DNA from: Thermaerobacter marianensis
Lineage (GTDB): Bacteria > Bacillota > Sulfobacillia > DYIH01 > DYIG01
Direction: 5' to 3'
NCBI GenBank assembly: GCA_020723725.1
Contig: DYIG01000023.1
Span: 5,753-14,490 of the forward strand
DNA length: 8,738 nucleotides
Positions 1-4,918 of this stretch are shown here, piece after piece. Both the position numbers and the translations under genes were made by a program. The stretch's first letter is position 1; each line of letters starts with the position of its first letter. Below the pieces are notes generated by a model that saw only the letters and a program-made list of their open reading frames with translations, did not search any database and was not told the DNA's origin.

Positions 1-630
1 GCCGCGGTGCCGCTTGTCCTCATAACTGCCTGGGAATCGCTACACCACAGAGCAAGGATCAAGCGCGGTGACACCGTCCTCATCCATGGTGGAGCGGGGG
101 GAGTCGGGCACGTTGCCATTCAACTCGCGGTTCAGGCCGGGGCACGCGTGGCCACAACCGTGAGCAGCGAGGAAAAAGCGGCTTTTGTGCGCCAGCACGG
201 CGCGGAGCTGGCCATCCGCTACGACCAGGAAGACTGGGTCCAGGCGGCCCAGGAATGGACCGGTGGGCGCGGCGTGGACATCGTCCTGGATACCGTGGGG
301 GGCGACGTCCTGCAGGCGTCCTTCCCCGCCGTACGTTACGGCGGCGACCTCGTCACCATCCTCCAGCCCCAACCGGACACGGACTGGAGCGTGGCCCGGC
401 AACGCAACCTGAGGCTCAGCCTGGAATGGATGCTGGCCCCTATGCGTTACGGAATCAAGGACGCTCTCCAGGAACAGACCACGATCCTGCAGAAGTGCGC
501 CAGCCTGTTGGATGGGGGACGCCTCGGGGCCTATGTCGCCAGGACCTTCCCCCTGGAGGAGGCCGCCCAGGCCCATGCCTTGCTGGAGGCCGGTTCGATG
601 ACGGGGAAAATCGTCCTCACGATTTCGTGA
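1..630 (+). CDS. Quinone oxidoreductase / zinc-type alcohol dehydrogenase family protein (5' partial)
   Basis: This is the C-terminal part of a medium-chain dehydrogenase/reductase of the NADPH:quinone oxidoreductase (zeta-crystallin-like) group, a cytosolic enzyme that would reduce quinones or other enone-type substrates with NAD(P)H. The reading frame is open from base 1, so the GTG at 7 is an internal Val and the true start, with the GroES-like N-terminal domain, lies upstream of the window. The visible part begins in the linker (ITAWESL), followed by the Rossmann nucleotide-binding motif HGGAGGVGHVAIQLA and the typical GRGVDIVLDTVGG segment. It ends with the family's usual C-terminal MTGKIVLTIS. 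No structural-zinc cysteine cluster is visible, which suits the zinc-independent quinone reductase branch. Substrate cannot be assigned. The gene is convergent with the minus-strand genes that follow. Confidence 0.85.
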   Translation, partial: AAVPLVLITAWESLHHRARIKRGDTVLIHGGAGGVGHVAIQLAVQAGARVATTVSSEEKAAFVRQHGAELAIRYDQEDWVQAAQEWTGGRGVDIVLDTVGGDVLQASFPAVRYGGDLVTILQPQPDTDWSVARQRNLRLSLEWMLAPMRYGIKDALQEQTTILQKCASLLDGGRLGAYVARTFPLEEAAQAHALLEAGSMTGKIVLTIS

Positions 631-646
631 CCATCCCTTTTCCTAT

Positions 647-676
647 CCCTGCAACAGGTCGCGCAGGGACGCCCTG
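647..676. repeat. Small inverted repeats between the convergent genes
   Basis: Two overlapping short dyads lie just after the oxidoreductase stop. TCCCTGC (646-652) can pair with GCAGGGA (663-669), and CAGGG (664-668) can pair with CCCTG (672-676) over a 3-nt loop. They are mutually exclusive. Neither is followed by a T-run in either direction, so they are weak candidates for a bidirectional terminator. They sit at the point where similarity of the MNT remnant to its family ends. Confidence 0.3.
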
Positions 677-680
677 AACC

Positions 681-815
681 AATGGCCAGATCCACGTCTT
701 GAAAAGGTCCGTCACCTGCAAATGAGCCAAAGACATAGGCGAATACCAACGATTTTTCCCGTTCCAGAATGTCTCTGGCCACGGAAAGAAGGCTACCTTT
801 CTCAGAAGGGGTCAG
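681..815 (-). pseudogene. Truncated MNT-type nucleotidyltransferase remnant
   Basis: The minus-strand frame here encodes about 45 residues (LTPSEKGSLLSVARDILERE, then a segment containing FAYVFGSFAGDGPFQDVDLAI). This is the N-terminal part of a minimal nucleotidyltransferase (MNT, NTP_transf_2): a leading helix, the GS motif (G30, S31) and the metal-binding DxD (D40, D42). Intact MNT proteins run about 100 residues or more. Here the frame continues after DLAI into Cys/Arg-rich sequence with no likeness to the family, and it meets the 3' end of the convergent oxidoreductase. The third catalytic acid and the C-terminal half are therefore absent. The only plausible initiator is a CTG at 815 overlapping the TGA of the upstream membrane-protein gene. 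No HEPN partner gene is adjacent. I read it as a decayed MNT gene of the MNT/HEPN toxin-antitoxin type. Confidence 0.55.
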
Positions 816-1489
816 GGTTTTCGGCGGAACAGCAGGTATGAGTAGGCCATGCTGAAAACGACGGTCACTCCCAGGGCTGCCATGAGGATTATAAACCCGG
901 CCACTGGACCGGCCAGAGCGCCCGCCATACCTACCAGCCCTGCGGCCACCCATACCTTAGCTGCAACCCGGTGAGTCCGCACCCAGACCTCCTCACTGGC
1001 CAGGGTCCACGGGGTCCTTATGCCCACAAAGTAGTTGTGGCGCAACTGACCCATGACGTTGCCCAGCATTATAAACAAGAGTGAAATCCCAACCTGCATC
1101 AAGAACGGGACATTCACCGGCCGGCCCAGTGCTGCCGCGAGGACTATGGCGTGTATCGCCACAAAGAAAGTGGCCAGTGCCAGACGGATCAAGCGGTACG
1201 GCCCGCTGAATTTGACGTAGTTTTCCCGCCGGGGGTCAATCAGGGGGGCTAAAACCATGAGAAAATATATCCCGAAGGCCATTATGGGCATGGCAAAGGC
1301 GCCCCAAAACCGTGAACTGTACCCATCGACCTCACCCCGAATGTTCCAATGCGACGGAACCCTATCCGGCAGGGACGGGTAAAGGTAGCTACCTGCGAGC
1401 AAACTGGCCCCTATGAGAAGGAAAATCAACCAGTCCCGTCTGATTTCCCTTATTACACTGTAGCTTTCCAGGTTATCGATCCTTGCCAT
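812..1489 (-). CDS. sdpI: SdpI-family membrane protein (DUF1648 + SdpI domains)
   Basis: This is a polytopic membrane protein of 225 residues, close in length to Bacillus subtilis SdpI (about 207), the immunity and signal protein against the SDP cannibalism toxin. About six membrane segments can be read at roughly residues 19-37, 62-83, 100-121, 128-148, 177-195 and 197-220. The loop after the first segment carries the DUF1648 signature (P45, HWN 47-49, GEVDGYSS 52-59). The segment NYFVGIRTPWTL (152-163), followed by EEVW and TH, is the SdpI core motif. The ATG is preceded by GGGGG at a suitable distance on the minus strand. The start lies inside the 3' end of the ArsR-type gene (17-nt overlap), so translation is probably coupled, as in sdpRI. 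Family membership is clear; an immunity role is only inferred, since many SdpI relatives have no known toxin and none is visible here. Confidence 0.85.
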   Translation of the reverse strand: MARIDNLESYSVIREIRRDWLIFLLIGASLLAGSYLYPSLPDRVPSHWNIRGEVDGYSSRFWGAFAMPIMAFGIYFLMVLAPLIDPRRENYVKFSGPYRLIRLALATFFVAIHAIVLAAALGRPVNVPFLMQVGISLLFIMLGNVMGQLRHNYFVGIRTPWTLASEEVWVRTHRVAAKVWVAAGLVGMAGALAGPVAGFIILMAALGVTVVFSMAYSYLLFRRKP

Positions 1490-1769
1490 TCTTTAAACCC
1501 CCTTTTTCCTCGCCGACATGGAGAAAAGAAAGGAACCACCCCGTGGCGTCCTGAAAAACAGTCACGTTAAGGGAATAGATGATATTCTGCCCCTGGCGCT
1601 CATCGCTTACCATCCCCGCCTGTTTCAAAAGGGATAGGTGATGCGACACGCTGGGTTTGGCCATATCAAAATGCCCGGCGATCTCCCCGGCCGTCATATC
1701 CCTTTCACGCAACAGGTCAAGGATCTTCCGTCGCGTTGGGTCCGCAAGCGCCTTGAATACATCATTCAG
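1473..1769 (-). CDS. sdpR: ArsR-family (SdpR-type) autorepressor, non-ATG start
   Basis: This is a small winged-helix DNA-binding repressor of about 98 residues. It opens with NDVFKALADPTRRKILDLL, continues with a helix-turn-helix (TAGEIAGHFDMAKPSVSHHL, then SLLKQAG) and a wing (ISDER-like segment, GQNIIYSLN), and ends with TVFQDATGWFLSFL, which matches SdpR of Bacillus rather than metal-sensing ArsR members. No metal-binding Cys cluster is present. The homologous N-terminus aligns with a CTG codon at 1769; a second CTG at 1775 is also possible. There is no in-frame ATG or GTG before residue 25, and a TTG at 1712 would remove the first helix. GGGGGAAG lies 4-10 nt upstream of these CTG codons. 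The gene overlaps the following SdpI gene by 17 nt. It is expected to repress its own operon through the inverted repeat at 1797-1812. Confidence 0.82.
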   Translation of the reverse strand: MNDVFKALADPTRRKILDLLRERDMTAGEIAGHFDMAKPSVSHHLSLLKQAGMVSDERQGQNIIYSLNVTVFQDATGWFLSFLHVGEEKGGLKNGKDR

Positions 1770-1796
1770 AGACAGGAGTCTTCCCCCAAACCATAT

Positions 1797-1835
1797 TTAG
1801 ATATTTATCTAATAATTTAAATATATAGTATGCAA
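1797..1835 (-). promoter_or_regulatory. Promoter and perfect inverted-repeat operator of the sdpR-sdpI pair
   Basis: Bases 1797-1812 form a perfect 7-bp inverted repeat (TTAGATA-AA-TATCTAA on the minus strand), a typical site for a dimeric ArsR/SdpR repressor. It lies about 22-28 nt upstream of the candidate CTG starts. On the minus strand a -35-like TTGCAT (1835-1830) is 17 nt from TTAGAT (1812-1807), which would place the operator over the -10 and the transcription start. The inverted repeat is seen directly; the promoter hexamers are weak matches and the repressor link is inferred from position. Confidence 0.6.
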
Positions 1836-1857
1836 TTTGAAGGGATCTAATCAATAG

Positions 1858-1884
1858 AAAAAAAGGCGCCCATCTTTGGACGCC
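1858..1884 (-). terminator. Intrinsic terminator of the small membrane-peptide gene
   Basis: On the minus strand GGCGTCC (1884-1878) pairs with GGGCGCC (1871-1865) across the six-base loop AAAGAT (one G-U pair in a 7-bp stem), followed at once by seven T residues (1864-1858). This is a textbook Rho-independent terminator. It lies about 35 nt past the stop of the small gene and upstream of the sdpR promoter, separating the two units. Confidence 0.85.
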
Positions 1885-1918
1885 GGATGTAATCTGCATT
1901 GCAACCTTCTGCGGGTCT

Positions 1919-2069
1919 TTAGACCCCAAAGGCCAGGATCGCACCGAATATGGCACCGGTGATAGACAGAGAAACCAATGAGGTCAGAACGAATGCCTTT
2001 ATCAGTGCGGGGTCCTTCCCAATCCTAACGGTCGTTTCGGGTTTTTCTTCCGCGTAGGAAACTAATCAT
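1919..2069 (-). CDS. Candidate small single-pass membrane peptide, apparent frame slip at start
   Basis: The minus strand holds a 48-codon open stretch (2065-1919, stop TAA 1921-1919). It reads as a charged head (EEKPETTVRIGKDPALIK) followed by one hydrophobic segment of about 25 residues (AFVLTSLVSLSITGAIFGAI, then LAFGV). It is followed by a strong terminator. A good ribosome site (GAGGGG) stands 7-8 nt before an ATG at 2069, but that ATG is one base out of frame with the peptide and reaches TAG after 14 codons. Removing one A of the triplet at 2059-2061 (plus strand) would give MIS-SYAEEK and join the two. Either the gene is frameshifted, or the base is a sequencing error, or a rare start (no ATG/GTG/TTG upstream of the membrane segment) is used. 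I do not recognise the family. Confidence 0.45.
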
Positions 2070-2112
2070 ATTGAAGCCCCTCGATTTAACAGTTCATTAA
2101 GAATTTATTGCT

Positions 2113-2122
2113 CTTATATAAG
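2113..2122. promoter_or_regulatory. CTTATATAAG palindrome, possible shared -10 of divergent promoters
   Basis: A perfect 10-bp palindrome containing TATAAG on both strands sits in the AT-rich space between the minus-strand small gene (ATG at 2069) and the plus-strand gene at 2179. It is about 45-55 nt from each start. A TTCATT (2093-2098) lies 18 nt upstream of TATAAG for the plus direction. For the minus direction no good -35 is visible; the tandem GGGTC-containing repeats occupy that place. Promoter activity is inferred only. Confidence 0.35.
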
Positions 2123-2147
2123 CAGGGTCACAGAAGCAGGGTCGCAG
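2120..2147. repeat. Tandem 14-bp direct repeat
   Basis: AAGCAGGGTCACAG (2120-2133) is followed directly by AAGCAGGGTCGCAG (2134-2147), with one mismatch. The copies lie between the palindromic -10 candidate and the plus-strand coding region. They would sit in the 5' leader of the plus transcript and in the -35/upstream area of the divergent one. They could be a regulator-binding direct repeat or a replication-slippage duplication. Confidence 0.7.
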
Positions 2148-2178
2148 CCAAATGGGAGAAATAAAGGAGCTGGCATCG

Positions 2179-2511
2179 ATGGTACCCATTGCCTCAGAAA
2201 ACCTAAGCAAGAATTTCAAACAGAGTGTGTACCTGCACGTTCACTCTCACTCGCTGGAGATTGAAGAGCATCAACCCAATGGTGAAGTACGGTTTACCCA
2301 CCTCCCTCTGACCACCATCGTTTCCATTTCCTTAAAACAAGGGGTCCTGGTGATCAAAACCAAGAGCCAGAGAATGTTTGAAATCCCGGGACTGAACACC
2401 GGCTTTATTTACAGATTCCTGAAGCTAATTAAAAATCTGGGAGATTTCTCAGAATGCCCGCCTGATGAGGGAAACGAGATTTGTTTGTGCGCGGCCTGCC
2501 GTTTGTCCTGA
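2179..2511 (+). CDS. Hypothetical protein, possible PH-like fold with Cys-rich tail
   Basis: A 110-residue protein I do not recognise by family. I chose the ATG at 2179 over the one at 2152 because AAAGGAG (2163-2169) stands nine bases before it, whereas no ribosome site precedes 2152. The first ~75 residues alternate short hydrophobic strands (SVYLHVHSHSLEIEE, VRFTHLP, TIVSISLKQGVLVIKTKSQ, MFEIPG) and then an amphipathic helix (GFIYRFLKLIKNLG). That pattern recalls small bacterial PH-like domains, but this is inference from pattern only. The tail has four cysteines, with ECP followed by ICLCAAC near the end, a possible metal or redox site. There is no signal peptide or membrane segment, so it is probably cytosolic. 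It lies 128 nt upstream of the peroxiredoxin with no terminator seen between them. Confidence 0.65.
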   Translation: MVPIASENLSKNFKQSVYLHVHSHSLEIEEHQPNGEVRFTHLPLTTIVSISLKQGVLVIKTKSQRMFEIPGLNTGFIYRFLKLIKNLGDFSECPPDEGNEICLCAACRLS

Positions 2512-2639
2512 ACATTGAGTAACCCGCAATGAAACCGTACCATCCTACCACGAAAATGTTACTAAGAATCAAGCGATAATTATCCCGACTGCTCCTGTAA
2601 ATGCAGCGCCCCAAGCCATTCAGTAAACGAGGTGAGATC
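2512..2639 (+). other. Intergenic region before the peroxiredoxin, with GATAATTATC palindrome
   Basis: There is no gene here. A perfect 10-bp palindrome (2575-2584) lies about 55 nt before the peroxiredoxin ATG. Its left half, GATAAT, could serve as a -10, but no -35-like hexamer stands at the right distance. It partly recalls Fur/PerR-type AT-rich dyads without matching a full box. No terminator for the preceding gene is visible. A ribosome site GAGGTGA (2629-2635) closes the region. Confidence 0.35.
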
Positions 2640-3092
2640 ATGCTGCAGGAAGGCACAGAGGCTCCGGATTTCACCCTTCAGGCTGTATCGGCCGGTGAGG
2701 GCTCGCCGGTGAATATCAGGCTATCGGCTTTCCGGGGGGAGAAAAACGTCGTCCTTATCTTCTATCCCAAGGACAACACCCCGGGGTGAAACCGCCAGCT
2801 CAGCGCCGCGCGGGACGCGGCGGAGGAATACGGCGACCGCGGGACGGTTGTTATCGCCGTGAACCCCGGGTCGCTGGCTTCGCACAAGAAGTGGGCGACC
2901 GGGATGTGTTTCAATTTCCCCGTCGCCAGCGATCCGGATAGGGCGGTCTGCCGCGCGTACGGGGTCCTCAAGGAGAATGGCACGAGTGTGATGCGGACCG
3001 TTTACATTGTGGATAGGACAGGGGTGATTCGTTTCGCCAGGGAAGGGTTGCCTTCCACGGAGGAGATCCTGCAGATTATCGATAGCCTGTGA
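2640..3092 (+). CDS. Selenocysteine-containing peroxiredoxin (BCP/PrxQ type), TGA-encoded Sec50
   Basis: A thiol (here selenol) peroxidase of the thioredoxin fold that would reduce H2O2 or organic hydroperoxides in the cytosol. The 150-residue product, close to the usual 150-160 of BCP/PrxQ, reads through a single in-frame TGA at 2787-2789. The frame resumes with full family likeness: APDFTL (8-13), FYPKDNTPG-U (41-50), RQLSAARD, SHKKWA (81-86), FPVASDPD (93-100), then the catalytic Arg119 in MRTVYIVD. The TGA falls exactly at the peroxidatic Cys of the PxxxTxxC motif, so Sec is much likelier than a nonsense mutation, and a SECIS-like hairpin follows. The usual resolving Cys five residues later is Ser55; the other cysteines are C90 and C104. 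I chose ATG 2640 for its GAGGTGA ribosome site. The stop is 1 nt from the stop of the convergent acyl-CoA ligase. Confidence 0.85.
2787..2825 (+). promoter_or_regulatory. UGA codon and candidate bacterial SECIS hairpin
   Basis: Downstream of the UGA (2787-2789), CTC (2799-2801) pairs with GAG (2823-2825). After a two-base AG bulge, CGCCGC (2804-2809) pairs with GCGGCG (2817-2822), closing the seven-base loop GCGGGAC (2810-2816). The loop opens with G and begins 20 nt after the UGA. Both features fit the published bacterial SECIS consensus (a G in the first two loop positions, about 16-37 nt from the UGA). It would bind SelB to place Sec. The hairpin lies inside coding sequence, as bacterial SECIS elements do. 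Alternative pairing of CCGCC (2792-2796) with GGCGG (2819-2823) is possible because the region is very GC-rich. Confidence 0.65.
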
Positions 3093-3093
3093 A

Positions 3094-4794
3094 CTAATCG
3101 TTATCATCCGAGACGGAGGCCTGCTCGCGGATAACGCGCCGGAGGGGTTTGCCGACCAGGGTTTTCGGAATGGCGTCGACGAACTCGACCTTGCGGGGAA
3201 CCTTGTAGGGAGGGAGGTGCTGGCGGCAGAAGCCGGTAATCTCTGCCCGTGACGCATCCTCACCGTCTTTGAGGACCACATAGGCCACCAGCACCTCTCC
3301 CCGTACCGGGTGCGAGACACCGGCGACGGCAACTTCCTTAACTTTGGGGTGCAAATACAGGAAATCCTCTATCTCGCGCGGATAAACGTTGTAACCGCCA
3401 ACGATGACCAGGTCCTTCTTACGATCGACTATAAAGAAATAGCCCTCATCATCCACCCTGGCGATGTCACCGGTGTGCAGCCAGCCGCCCCGCAGCACCG
3501 CCTTGGTTTCCTCGGGCCGGTTCCAGTACCCGGACATTACCTGGGGGCCCCGTATGCATAGCTCGCCCTCCTCACCGGGAGCTAGTTCGCGGTCCGGGTT
3601 TTCCAAATCAACAATGCGGGCATCGGTTCCGGGGAACGGCACCCCTATGCTGCCTGTCTTATGTTGCCCCCACAAGGGGTTGGCATGGGTGATGGGTGAG
3701 GCCTCCGAGAGGCCATACCCCTCGACGATCCTCCCACCGGCAAGGCCCTCAAACCGCTTCTTCACCTCCGGCGGGAGTGGCGCCGCCCCTGAGAAATAGA
3801 GGCGGATGGAAGACAGGTCGTACTGGTCGAAACCCTTCACATGGCTCAGGGCCACATACATGGCAGGCACGGCGGGAAAGAAGGTCACCTTGTTCCGGCT
3901 CAGCCCCTCCAGGACATCCCGGGGGTTGAACTGGGGGAAGAGAACCAGGGTCGCTCCGATGCTGACCGGGATGTTAAGCCCCACCGTAAGACCGTAGACG
4001 TGAAAGAAAGGCAGGGCACAGCCGAAGACCTCCCCCCCTTCCTTGAGGCTCGTCAGCCAGGCCCGCCCCTGAAGGGCATTGGCCACCAGATTTCTATGGG
4101 TCAGCATGGCGCCCTTGGGAGCGCCCGTGGTGCCTCCCGTGTACTGAAGGACAGCGAGGTCCAGCGGGCTGCAGGCGGGCTTGCTCAGGGGCTTCGCCTT
4201 ACGCAGAAGGGAGCCCAGCCTCGCAACCGGGCGCCCCCCAACCACACCCTGGCGGGGAAAGGCATGGCCCTCTTTTTTCTCCTTGAACAGGGTAAACAGC
4301 AGCCTCAACTTGGCAGGGAAGTACTCCTGTATGCGGGTAACGATGACCTTCTCCAGCGGCAGGGAGTCCCTCAAGACGTCGGCGATATTGGGGAAGAGTT
4401 TGGTCAAGGTGAGCGCCGCACGCGCCCCGGAGTCTTTAAGAATGAAGGCCAGTTCCTCACCCTGATAAAGCGGGTTGACCGGAACGGCCACCGCACCGGC
4501 CTTCAAGATGCCATAGAGGCCTATGATGAACTGGGGGCAGTTCGGCAGGTGCAGGGCCACGCGGTCCCCCGGCCTGATCCCCATGCCCGCAAGGGCACCA
4601 GCAAAACGGCCGGCCAATTCATCCAGCGAACGGTAATCCAGCCCCCCACCCATAAACAGGGTGGCGATCCGGGCAGGCATATGCCGGGCCGTCTCAGATA
4701 GTATGTCCGGAAGGGTCAGGGGTGGTATGTCCAGATCCGCCGGGACACCTTTTTCATAGTGTTCCAGCCATACCGGTCTCATATCGCTCACCAT
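3094..4794 (-). CDS. Long-chain fatty acid--CoA ligase (AMP-forming)
   Basis: An acyl-CoA synthetase of the ANL superfamily: it activates a fatty acid with ATP to acyl-AMP and transfers it to CoA, at the cytosolic face of the membrane. The protein is 566 residues from the ATG at 4794, the usual size. This start follows GGAG at 10 nt and gives the family opening RPVWLEHYEKGVP. An upstream ATG at 4845 adds 17 residues without a clear ribosome site. Motifs seen are the P-loop YTGGTTGAPKG (about 218-228), YGLSEASP (about 360), HTGDIARVDDEGYFFIVDRK (from about 440) and the C-terminal PKTLVGKPLRR with the catalytic Lys near 549. The substrate (long-chain fatty acid rather than another carboxylate) is inferred from overall likeness to FadD/LcfA proteins. 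It is divergent from pstS and convergent with the peroxiredoxin. Confidence 0.9.
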   Translation of the reverse strand: MVSDMRPVWLEHYEKGVPADLDIPPLTLPDILSETARHMPARIATLFMGGGLDYRSLDELAGRFAGALAGMGIRPGDRVALHLPNCPQFIIGLYGILKAGAVAVPVNPLYQGEELAFILKDSGARAALTLTKLFPNIADVLRDSLPLEKVIVTRIQEYFPAKLRLLFTLFKEKKEGHAFPRQGVVGGRPVARLGSLLRKAKPLSKPACSPLDLAVLQYTGGTTGAPKGAMLTHRNLVANALQGRAWLTSLKEGGEVFGCALPFFHVYGLTVGLNIPVSIGATLVLFPQFNPRDVLEGLSRNKVTFFPAVPAMYVALSHVKGFDQYDLSSIRLYFSGAAPLPPEVKKRFEGLAGGRIVEGYGLSEASPITHANPLWGQHKTGSIGVPFPGTDARIVDLENPDRELAPGEEGELCIRGPQVMSGYWNRPEETKAVLRGGWLHTGDIARVDDEGYFFIVDRKKDLVIVGGYNVYPREIEDFLYLHPKVKEVAVAGVSHPVRGEVLVAYVVLKDGEDASRAEITGFCRQHLPPYKVPRKVEFVDAIPKTLVGKPLRRVIREQASVSDDND

Positions 4795-4829
4795 GTTTAT
4801 AGTACTCCTTACCTTTGGATGTAGAAACG

Positions 4830-4857
4830 TTAACCTGGGATTCATGGAATCTTAACA
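4830..4857 (+). promoter_or_regulatory. Candidate Pho box (three 11-bp-spaced hexamers) upstream of pstS
   Basis: TTAACC (4830-4835), TTCATG (4841-4846) and TTAACA (4852-4857) recur at exactly 11 bp. This matches the Firmicute PhoP-binding pattern of TT(A/C/T)ACA-like direct repeats separated by about 5 bp. They lie roughly 60-90 nt before the pstS start. With a -10-like TATCAT at 4878-4883 they would cover about -60 to -33, the usual place for PhoP activation. The middle copy is a weak match. The hexamers overlap the 5' leader or upstream part of the divergent acyl-CoA ligase. Binding is inferred. Confidence 0.5.
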
Positions 4858-4864
4858 TTTCGGG

Positions 4865-4910
4865 CCCCCGGTTTTTTTATCATAACGGTTGGAAAACACT
4901 AGACCGGGGG
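4865..4910 (+). repeat. 8-bp inverted repeat spanning the pstS promoter and ribosome site
   Basis: CCCCCGGT (4865-4872) is the exact reverse complement of ACCGGGGG (4903-4910), with 30 nt between. The right arm contains the G-run that serves as the pstS ribosome binding site (8 nt before the ATG at 4919). If transcription begins upstream of 4865 the leader could fold and hide that site. If it begins near 4890, as the TATCAT (4878-4883) suggests, only the right arm is in the RNA and the repeat would act on DNA or not at all. Confidence 0.5.
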
Positions 4911-4918
4911 TGTGGCTG

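Noticed and set aside
2152..2178. ATG at 2152 as the start of the hypothetical protein
   Set aside because: No ribosome site precedes it, while AAAGGAG lies at ideal distance from the in-frame ATG at 2179.
2575..2584. GATAATTATC as a Fur or PerR box for the peroxiredoxin
   Set aside because: Only a 10-bp core is palindromic and the flanks do not continue either consensus, so it is listed only as a palindrome.
2859..3092. Separate 77-residue gene starting at an internal ATG
   Set aside because: It is the C-terminal half of the peroxiredoxin in the same frame as the N-terminal half; the TGA between them is better read as Sec.
3841..4701. Long plus-strand open frame opposite the acyl-CoA ligase (286 codons)
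   Set aside because: It lies wholly antisense to a gene with all ANL motifs, has no recognisable domain and no clear ribosome site, and its composition is what a GC-rich complement would give.
4861..4878. GGGCCCCCGG followed by seven T's as a plus-strand terminator
   Set aside because: The possible stem is only 3-4 bp with a loop of about two bases, and no plus-strand gene lies upstream to be terminated.
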